From positions 54,141 through 118,140 of the forward strand of contig NZ_CADIJL010000017.1 in the NCBI RefSeq assembly GCF_902859695.1: a stretch of 64,000 bases of DNA. The letters run 5' to 3'. The notes below the pieces were generated by a model. The model worked only from the letters and a program-made list of their open reading frames with translations, was not told the DNA's origin and ran no database searches. Both the position numbers and the translations under genes were made by a program. Shown here in pieces: positions 58,214 to 64,000 of this stretch. Each line of letters begins with the position of its first letter. Position 1 is the first letter of the stretch. This stretch comes from Achromobacter ruhlandii (lineage in GTDB: Bacteria; Pseudomonadota; Gammaproteobacteria; Burkholderiales; Burkholderiaceae_B).

Positions 58214-59305
58214 TCAGGCCGACGCCGTCATGCCGCCGCCGGCCTCCATGCTGGCGCCGCCCACGCCGCCACTGTCCAGGCCGGCGCCGGTCGGGCCGCC
58301 GCCTTCGATCGCATGGGCCGATTTCTCGGCGTCGGCCAGGGCGTCCTGCACCTCGGCGACCTGTTTCTGGGTGGCCTTGTCCTGCATGCGCAGCTTGCTC
58401 TTGAGCATGGCGAGCAGTTCCTTCATGGCGCGGATGGCGTCGCGCACCGCCTGGGCATCGTCCTGGCGGCGCTTCTGCTCGACCTGCCGTTCCTGGCGGG
58501 ATTCGGCGGCGGACGTCGACTTGTCGTCGTCGCCGCTGGCGGCATTGGGTTTGTCTTGCTCGCCGGGCACCGAGACGTCCTTGGCGGCGTCGCGCGGCGC
58601 CGGGGTCGCGGCTTGCGCCGCGGGGGCGGGATCCGCCGCTTCGGCCGTGTCGGCGGCGGTCGCGACGGCGGTGTCGCTGGCGGCGGCATAGGCCGCCACG
58701 GCGCGCGAGGCGGTGGCGGCGCTGGGCACGGCGGCCTGGGCCGATGCTGCGTCGCCGGCATCGGCTGACGCGGGCCCGGCGGCGTTGGCGTCTTCGGCCG
58801 TGGTGGCCTGCGAGACGGTGGCGGCGGGGCCGTCCGTCGCGGGGCCGCTGGCACCCTGCACCACGGGCGCCGCCGTGGCGTCGGCGGCGCTCGCGGCCGG
58901 CGCGGCGCTGGCGCTACTTTTGAGCGCCGCGGCGGCCTGGCCGAGTTCGCCGGCCAGTTGACGTAGTTCCAGAAGGATGGATTTGGCCGCGGCCTTGCCC
59001 AGGAACATCAGCATTTTCTTGAGCATCTCGATGCGCTGCTTGATCTGCGAGACGCGGGAACGGGCGAAATCCTGGCGCGACTGGGCCGCATCGACGGCGA
59101 TCTGCGAGGCGGCCTTGCGCGCCTTGGCGGCGCGTTCGAGGGCGTCGTCGCTCAGCACCACGCGTACCGAGACTGGGCGGTCGCTGGTCGTGGTTTCCAG
59201 GTTCTGCGCCTTGGCATCGGCGTCGGCGTCGCGTCTGGCGGCGCGCGGGTCGCTGCCGGCGGGGACGGCGGGAGGAAGGAGGTTGTCGGTGGCCAATGGC
59301 TGCAT
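58214..59305 (-). CDS. Ala-rich coiled-coil protein of unknown function
   Basis: The 363-residue protein has a helical segment (about 58-130; SRVSQIKQRIEMLKKMLMFL), a long Ala/Asp/Pro-rich low-complexity region (about 133-265) and a second charged helical segment (SRQERQVEQKRRQDDAQAV), then a Gly-rich end. No signal peptide or domain I recognise is present. It might be a cytoplasmic scaffold or an exported substrate. The minus-strand frame is well supported by its codon use. Confidence 0.62.
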   Translation of the reverse strand: MQPLATDNLLPPAVPAGSDPRAARRDADADAKAQNLETTTSDRPVSVRVVLSDDALERAAKARKAASQIAVDAAQSRQDFARSRVSQIKQRIEMLKKMLMFLGKAAAKSILLELRQLAGELGQAAAALKSSASAAPAASAADATAAPVVQGASGPATDGPAATVSQATTAEDANAAGPASADAGDAASAQAAVPSAATASRAVAAYAAASDTAVATAADTAEAADPAPAAQAATPAPRDAAKDVSVPGEQDKPNAASGDDDKSTSAAESRQERQVEQKRRQDDAQAVRDAIRAMKELLAMLKSKLRMQDKATQKQVAEVQDALADAEKSAHAIEGGGPTGAGLDSGGVGGASMEAGGGMTASA

Positions 59306-59482
59306 GGGGATGTTCCGGTAAGGCGGGGCACATGGCATCGGGGACGGGCCGGGTCGGCCGCCGCCCGCGATGGCGAGGTGACACGATATGTACGGCTGTC
59401 CGGCGCGCATTCTTTAACCGGCGGCGGTGGGGATCGGTCCGAGATCGCGTCGCGGGCGGGCGGCGGTGGTATCTTCTGCCCC

Positions 59483-60259
59483 ATGTCCGCCCGTGATTCC
59501 TCCTTGTCCCTGTCCAGCGCGCCGGTGGCGCCAGACGTCGCCCGGCCCTACGTGCAGGCCTCCGGCACCACACGCACCCTGCATTTTTCCGAGAAAGTCA
59601 TCCAGAGCCGCATGTCGACGCTCAATCCCGACGCGCTCGACCTGGAGTACACGCGGATGATGATGGGCTTCGTGCTGTTCGCCCCGGAGCCCGCCGACAT
59701 TCTGATGGTGGGGTTGGGCGGCGGTTCGCTGGCCAAGTTCTGCCATCGCTACCTGACGCGTTCGCGCATCGCGGTGGTCGAGATCGACCCGGCCGTGATC
59801 GCGCTGCGCGAGGCGTTCATGGTCCCGCCCGACAGCGATCGCTTCCGGGTGGTGCAGGCCGACGGCGCCGATTATGTGCGCGGCCTGTGCGAGGCCGCCG
59901 ACGTGCTGCTGCTCGACGGTTTTGACGATGCCGGGATTCCTGACGCGCTGTGTTCGGCGGATTTCTACGCGGACTGCCATCGCGCCCTGCGCGACGACGG
60001 CATCCTCGTGATCAACTTCCACGTCAACCATCCGGATCACCACGAGTACCTGGACCGGGTGCGGACCGCGTTCGGCAGCGCCATGTTCGAGGTGGTGGAC
60101 GACGACATGACCAACAGCATCGTCTTCGCCTGCAAGGGCGACCTGCTGGATGATCCCGCGGCGGCCGACCTGAAGCGACCGGCCGCGATCGCCAAGGATG
60201 CCTGGCGCCAGTTGATGCCGACCTTGCGCGTGATCGGGGCCACGCGGGAATTGAAGTAG
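59483..60259 (+). CDS. Spermidine synthase-like methyltransferase-fold protein
   Basis: The 258-residue protein has the Rossmann signature VGLGGGSLAKFCHRY and the acidic VVEIDP of the spermidine synthase family. True SpeE carries a GGGDG motif, which is not conserved here, so the activity is uncertain. The C-terminus (VINFHVNHPDHHEYLDRV) is typical of this orphan subfamily. It is divergent from the Ala-rich protein by 177 bases. Confidence 0.78.
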   Translation: MSARDSSLSLSSAPVAPDVARPYVQASGTTRTLHFSEKVIQSRMSTLNPDALDLEYTRMMMGFVLFAPEPADILMVGLGGGSLAKFCHRYLTRSRIAVVEIDPAVIALREAFMVPPDSDRFRVVQADGADYVRGLCEAADVLLLDGFDDAGIPDALCSADFYADCHRALRDDGILVINFHVNHPDHHEYLDRVRTAFGSAMFEVVDDDMTNSIVFACKGDLLDDPAAADLKRPAAIAKDAWRQLMPTLRVIGATRELK

Positions 60260-60389
60260 CACCGGGGGCGGGTTGCGCGGCCGCCCTACATCTGGTTGCG
60301 GGCGGCGGACTTTGGTTGCATCTGGCCGGCCAATGTGTCGCGAGGGCTTGATAGCATCCCCGCTTTCCCCGACAGGCAGGTCGCCCACC

Positions 60390-61298
60390 ATGAGTATCTT
60401 CTCCCGCTTTTTCGGCCGCTCCGATACGCCCGGCGAGACCGCGGCCCTCACGGCCAATCCCGATATCGACAATCCATCGAGCCTGCAGGTCGTGTTCGCG
60501 GCGCCGCTGGCCCTGAAAGCCGACGCGCTGGCGGCGGCCTTGCGCGCCTACCACCCGGAAATGCGCCAGGCGCGCGCCGAGATCGAGCCGGACATGCCGG
60601 AACTGGTGGGCATGGTCGGCTGGGGCAGGCATGTGGTGCGCATGGTGGGCTGGAACGCGCCGTTGCCCCAGAAGGCGCTGGAAGTCTGCGTGGCGCCCGC
60701 GCACTACCCCGCGCCGGTCAAGGAGCAGGTGCGCGCCCACGTCAGCCACATTCTGCTGTACTACGCGGGCTTCGACGAGGATCCGCTGGAGCAGTACGTG
60801 GCGATGGCCGCGGTGGCTGGCGCGCTGGGTCGCTTCAACGCGGTCGCGGTGCTGAACGAGCATGCGCATACCTCGTTGCCCGCCGGCGTGTTCACCGACG
60901 ATTCGCTGGGAGACGAAAGCCTTGAGGTGCTGCGTTCGCTGCCGCTGACCATGCTGTATTGCGGCTTCGTGAAATACGAGGTCGAAGGCGTGCAGGGCGT
61001 ATGGATGCGCACCTACGGCGGCGACCGTTTCGGCCTGCCGGATTTCGCCGTGCTGGCCGAGGGTCACCACCAGGGCGAGGAGTATTCCGGCATGTTCAAT
61101 AACATCATGGCCTACATGCTGGACAGCGGCGCCGAGTTGGCCGCCGGACATACCATGCAGATCGGCGAGGCCCGCTACATGAAGCTGCGCGAGCCGCGGG
61201 AGGCCGAGTACTACCTGCAGGGGCCTGGCCCGGTGCTGGTGGCGGAGATCATCGACGCTTCGCAGATCAATCAGCCCGAAGCCGGCCCCCAACACTGA
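60390..61298 (+). CDS. DUF4261 family protein
   Basis: The 302-residue soluble protein has the look of DUF4261: an N-terminal domain ending VGWGRHVVRMVGWNAPLP and the C-terminal GVFTDDSLGDESLEVL and WMRTYGGDRFGLPDFA. Function is unknown. It is 130 bases after the spermidine synthase-like gene on the same strand, and a two-hairpin region follows. Confidence 0.7.
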   Translation: MSIFSRFFGRSDTPGETAALTANPDIDNPSSLQVVFAAPLALKADALAAALRAYHPEMRQARAEIEPDMPELVGMVGWGRHVVRMVGWNAPLPQKALEVCVAPAHYPAPVKEQVRAHVSHILLYYAGFDEDPLEQYVAMAAVAGALGRFNAVAVLNEHAHTSLPAGVFTDDSLGDESLEVLRSLPLTMLYCGFVKYEVEGVQGVWMRTYGGDRFGLPDFAVLAEGHHQGEEYSGMFNNIMAYMLDSGAELAAGHTMQIGEARYMKLREPREAEYYLQGPGPVLVAEIIDASQINQPEAGPQH

Positions 61299-61645
61299 CG
61301 TCCCGCCGGGCCGGCGTTCGTCCGGCCCATTGGCGCCCCGGCCGGGGCGCCGTCACATGACCTTGCTTGCCTCTCGCTGCGTTTCATTTGGAAATTATTC
61401 TGCCGCCTGCCGATGCGTTGCGGCCCAAGAAAATTCCACCCTGGCACAGCGTTTCAAAAATCGGACAAATAGAAGCGCGCACATAGGAGGGAATGGCCGA
61501 AGTTGGGGCCATTAATACGAAATAGCGCATTTCAATCCGTCACTTCCAAATATAAATTCTGTATCCAATTGTATATACTCGCCGCCGGATTTCTTTCTTT
61601 CAAACGACGCCCGGCGGGTTTGGCGCGGGCCAGCAGGAGAGTGGC
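61299..61645. other. Gene-free stretch with two GC hairpins and an AT-rich promoter region
   Basis: No gene is visible. Two hairpins come first: GGGCCGG (61308-61314) with CCGGCCC (61322-61328), and a 20-base palindrome of arms GGCGCCCC and GGGGCGCC around GGCC (61332-61351); they probably end the DUF4261 transcript. The second half is AT-rich. It holds a further dyad, ATGGCC/GGCCAT (61493-61512), and a TATACT (61574-61579) that could be the -10 for the lipoprotein genes. Confidence 0.5.
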
Positions 61646-62323
61646 ATGTTGAAGAAGGCAGTACAGCTTGGCGCGGTAACGATGTTGTCGCTGGTGGTCG
61701 CGGGTTGCGCCACCGAACGCTCCCAGTCCGTGGCGGTCCCCGCCGTGGCGGCGGCCAGCAAGCCCTATCAAGGCGTGCGCAGCCCGATCTCGGTAGGCAA
61801 GTTCGACAACCGCACCAACTATCTGCGTGGCGTGTTCTCCGACGGCGTGGACCGGCTGGGCGGCCAGGCCAAGACGATTCTCGTCAGCCACCTGCAGCGC
61901 AGCGGCCGGTTCCAGGTGATGGATCGCGAGAACCTCTCCGAGATCGCCCAGGAAGCCGCCTTCAACAAGAAGGCCAGCCAGATCAAGGGCGCGCGCTACG
62001 TGGTGACGGGCGACGTGACCGCCTTCGGCCGCAAGGTGACGGGCGACCAGCAGTTGTTCGGCATTCTCGGCCGCGGCAAGGAACAGGTGGCCTATGCCAA
62101 GGTCGACCTGAACGTGGTCGACGTGACGACGTCCGAAGTGGTGTATTCCGCGTCCGGCGCCGGCGAATACAGCCTGTCCAACCGCGAAGTCATCGGCTTC
62201 GGTGGCACCGCCGGGTACGACTCGACGCTGAACGGCAAGGTGCTGGATCTGGCGATCCGCGAGGCCGTCGACCGCCTGGTCGACGGTATCGAACAGGGCG
62301 CCTGGCAGCCCGTACAACAGTGA
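61646..62323 (+). CDS. CsgG-like outer-membrane lipoprotein
   Basis: The 225-residue protein has a lipobox VAGC (Cys21, Ala at +2) and the CsgG/HfaB-type fold: ISVGKFDNRTNYLRG, LVSHLQRSGRFQVMDRENL and ARYVVTGDVTAFGRK. CsgG proteins form outer-membrane pores or activate penicillin-binding proteins (LpoB-like). It is the first gene of three lipoprotein genes on the same strand, with AGGAGA (61635-61640) before the ATG. Confidence 0.82.
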   Translation: MLKKAVQLGAVTMLSLVVAGCATERSQSVAVPAVAAASKPYQGVRSPISVGKFDNRTNYLRGVFSDGVDRLGGQAKTILVSHLQRSGRFQVMDRENLSEIAQEAAFNKKASQIKGARYVVTGDVTAFGRKVTGDQQLFGILGRGKEQVAYAKVDLNVVDVTTSEVVYSASGAGEYSLSNREVIGFGGTAGYDSTLNGKVLDLAIREAVDRLVDGIEQGAWQPVQQ

Positions 62324-62334
62324 AAGGGCGCCCC

Positions 62335-62820
62335 ATGTTGAACAATCTGGCGATGGTTCGCCCGGTCGCGCTCGGGCGCGCCGGCCGCATCCTGGCGGTG
62401 GCCGCCCTGGCGGGCGCGCTGACTGCGTGCGCGCAACCCAAGAGCATGTATAGCTGGCAGTCATACCAGCCTTCGGTCTACGCCTACCTCAAGGACGACG
62501 GCGCCGATTACGCGGCGCAGACGCTGGCGATGGAAAAGAACACCGAGACCGCGCGGGCGACCAACGCGGAACTGCCGCCGGGCTTCCGCGCGCATCTTGG
62601 CATGCTGTATCTGAAGATGGGCGAAGGCGCCAAGGGCGTGGAGCAGTTGGAAGGCGAGAAGGCGGCTTTCCCGGAGTCCAAGCCGTTCATGGACTTCCTG
62701 CTGCGCAACGCCAGCAAGACGGCGGAAAACGCGTCGCAGGCCGCCCAGCCCGAGGCGGCGAAACCCGCGGCGCCCGCCAGCCAGGCCGCGCCTGAGCAAG
62801 CAACCAAGAAGGGAGCCTGA
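62335..62820 (+). CDS. DUF4810 family lipoprotein
   Basis: The 161-residue protein has a lipobox LTAC (Cys32, Ala at +2) and the DUF4810 core SMYSWQSYQPSVYAYLKDDG, then LPPGFRAHLGMLYLKMG. The C-terminus is Ala-rich and low in complexity. It starts 11 bases after the CsgG-like gene. The core looks like a tetratricopeptide-type helical region, but the function is unknown. A second possible start lies at MVRP, seven residues later. Confidence 0.82.
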   Translation: MLNNLAMVRPVALGRAGRILAVAALAGALTACAQPKSMYSWQSYQPSVYAYLKDDGADYAAQTLAMEKNTETARATNAELPPGFRAHLGMLYLKMGEGAKGVEQLEGEKAAFPESKPFMDFLLRNASKTAENASQAAQPEAAKPAAPASQAAPEQATKKGA

Positions 62821-62821
62821 C

Positions 62822-63469
62822 ATGACCACGACCCTCCGTATCGCCGTGCTGGCGCTGGTGGCCTTGCTGGCCGGCTGCGCCGCGCCGCAACGCAATGTGG
62901 ACTACGCCGCTTTCCGCGAGAGCAAGCCGGCGTCGATCCTGGTGCTGCCGCCGCTCAATACCTCGGTGGACGTGGCCGCGACAGCCGCGGTCTTGTCGCA
63001 GGCAACCTTGCCGCTGGCGGAATCGGGTTACTACGTGATCCCGGTGGCGGTGATGGACGAGACGTTCAAGCAGAACGGCCTGACCAGCGCCGAAGAAATC
63101 CATGAGCTGCCGGCTCCGCGGCTGCGCGAGATCTTCGGCGCCGATGCCGCGCTGTACATGACCGTCAAGCAGTATGGCTCCAGCTACGCCGTCCTTTCCA
63201 GCTCGATCACGGTCTCCATCGATGCCGCGCTGGTCGATCTGCGCACCGGCGCCAAGCTGTGGGATGGCAGCAAGCAGGTGGTGCAGGCCAGCAATGGCGG
63301 CGGCGGCCTGATCGGCATGCTGGTGCAGGCGGTGGTGGACCAGGTGGTCAACACGCTGTCCGACCGCAGCTTCGGCGTGGCGGGCATGACCAACAACATG
63401 CTGCTCAGCGCCGGCACGCCGGGCGGCATCCTGTACGGTCCGCGTTCGCCGCGCTACGCCGCGCAGTAA
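62822..63469 (+). CDS. GNA1162/DUF799 family lipoprotein
   Basis: The 215-residue protein has a lipobox LAGC (Cys19, Ala at +2) and matches the DUF799/GNA1162 family, known from Neisseria as a conserved surface antigen: YAAFRESKPASILVLPP, LPLAESGYYVIPVAVMDE and AALYMTVKQYGSSY. Its fold is reminiscent of periplasmic secretion components. It starts one base after DUF4810 and ends the trio, before a long hairpin. Confidence 0.85.
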   Translation: MTTTLRIAVLALVALLAGCAAPQRNVDYAAFRESKPASILVLPPLNTSVDVAATAAVLSQATLPLAESGYYVIPVAVMDETFKQNGLTSAEEIHELPAPRLREIFGADAALYMTVKQYGSSYAVLSSSITVSIDAALVDLRTGAKLWDGSKQVVQASNGGGGLIGMLVQAVVDQVVNTLSDRSFGVAGMTNNMLLSAGTPGGILYGPRSPRYAAQ

Positions 63470-63493
63470 GTCCCCGACGTTTGCATCGGGTCG

Positions 63494-63530
63494 CACAGCC
63501 CTCGAACCGTTGCTCGGTTCGAGGGCTGTG
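63494..63530. terminator. Long hairpin between convergent transcripts
   Basis: A perfect 16-base stem with arms starting CACAGCCCTC and ending AGGGCTGTG has a 5-base loop (TTGCT). It lies 24 bases after the lipoprotein trio and 34 before the end of the MFS gene on the other strand. No T-run follows, but the strength and position suggest a bidirectional terminator. Confidence 0.65.
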
Positions 63531-63564
63531 TCGCATTCGACGTCCGCTGGCGCGGGCCGTCCGG

Positions 63565-64000
63565 TCAGGCCGCGCAGTTCGCGCCCTGCGCCACGCGGCG
63601 CCGGGCCGGCCAGAGGCGCAGGGCCAGGGCGCCGACCGCCGCGGCCGTGGCCACCGCGGTCACGCCGATCCAGTCCCAGTGCGCCAGTGCCAGGCTGCCG
63701 AGCGCGCCGCCCGCGGCCATGCCGATGAAGACGCTGACCATCAGCACCGCGTTGAGCCGGCTACGCGCGGCGGGGTCGATGCCATAGACAATGCTCTGGT
63801 GCGCGATCAGCGCCACCTGGATGCCCAGGTCGAAACCGATGGCGCTGGCCGCGATCAGCCACAGGCCTGATTGGGCCGACAGCAACGGCAGCAACGCCAT
63901 GGTGGCGAACGACACCGCGGTCAGCGCGGCGCCCAGGCGGCTGACGGCGTTGGGGCCGCGCCGGTCGGCGTAGCGGCCGGCCAGCGGCGCCGCCAGGGCG
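63565..64000 (-). CDS. MFS transporter (5' end beyond window)
   Basis: About 145 C-terminal residues are visible, with four to five helices. The first residues read in the window are ALAAPLAGRYADRRGPN, which is MFS motif A, so more protein lies upstream beyond the right edge. The substrate is unknown. The convergent lipoprotein trio ends 95 bases away. Confidence 0.82.
   Translation of the reverse strand, partial: ALAAPLAGRYADRRGPNAVSRLGAALTAVSFATMALLPLLSAQSGLWLIAASAIGFDLGIQVALIAHQSIVYGIDPAARSRLNAVLMVSVFIGMAAGGALGSLALAHWDWIGVTAVATAAAVGALALRLWPARRRVAQGANCAA

Noticed and set aside
59483..60259. Genuine spermidine synthase (speE)
   Set aside because: The GGGDG motif and the usual speD neighbour are missing; the protein only shares the fold and part of the nucleotide-binding pattern.
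61442..61456. Sigma54-like promoter TGGCACAGCGTTTCA upstream of the lipoprotein trio
   Set aside because: The -12 element lacks the invariant GC (TTTC instead of TTGC), so the match is probably chance.

Overview
The window reads as a piece of chromosome from a GC-rich betaproteobacterium of the family Alcaligenaceae, most likely Bordetella or Achromobacter. I infer this from the gene families and their order: a caa3-type cytochrome oxidase cluster with the small DUF2970 and twin-transmembrane proteins, a PhaM-like protein, rpoH under a CIRCE element, gltBD, glmU/glmS and Fur/AraC-controlled siderophore uptake. No rRNA, tRNA, CRISPR array, prophage or intact insertion sequence is visible, and both ends cut through a gene.

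Layout. 1-6899: a LysR-type regulator (cut by the left edge) is divergent from a run pxpA, accB-like, accC-like, pxpB, pxpC and an NCS1-family permease. 6934-8036: a split chromate-type transporter. 8178-14392: gltBD, glutamate synthase, with a good promoter and a strong terminator. 14753-15571: a RAYT-family protein that has lost its catalytic residues. 15805-18519: S-formylglutathione hydrolase, an unknown membrane protein and rpoH. 18520-22686: a candidate small RNA, a CpdA-like phosphodiesterase and a large CPA1 antiporter with a cyclic-nucleotide-binding-like domain. 22706-23512: a NUDIX protein.

23807-32413: an aerobic respiration block (coxB with fused cytochrome c, coxA, two small membrane proteins, coxC, SURF1, two SCO-like thioredoxin-fold proteins, heme A synthase and heme O synthase), closed by a terminator. 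32447-39623: a DUF3717 protein, a glycine-zipper protein, a PhaM-like protein, glmU, an MFS exporter, UDP-glucose dehydrogenase and a glycosyltransferase. 39633-42108: an Lrp-type regulator and glmS. 42190-43652: a GNAT enzyme and an AraC regulator.

43930-48143 is the most interesting metabolic block: DUF1852 (MesX-like), a core methionine synthase without the folate-binding half (MesD-like), a flavin reductase and a MetF-like protein with a cysteine-rich C-terminal domain. 48217-57549: a lipoprotein, then an iron-chelate system (Fur box, AraC regulator, TonB receptor, binding protein, two permeases, ATPase) ending in an NtaA/SnaA/DszA-type flavin monooxygenase. 57581-61298: four poorly characterised genes. 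61646-63469: three lipoprotein genes in a row (CsgG-like, DUF4810, GNA1162/DUF799). The right edge cuts an MFS transporter.

Best candidates for something not fully described: (a) the pxp cluster, whose parts match a urea-carboxylase-like enzyme split into subunits; (b) the four-gene oxygen-linked methionine synthase block; (c) the structured RNA after rpoH with a C/U-rich loop; (d) the inactivated RAYT; (e) the siderophore operon with a built-in flavin monooxygenase; (f) the lipoprotein trio.
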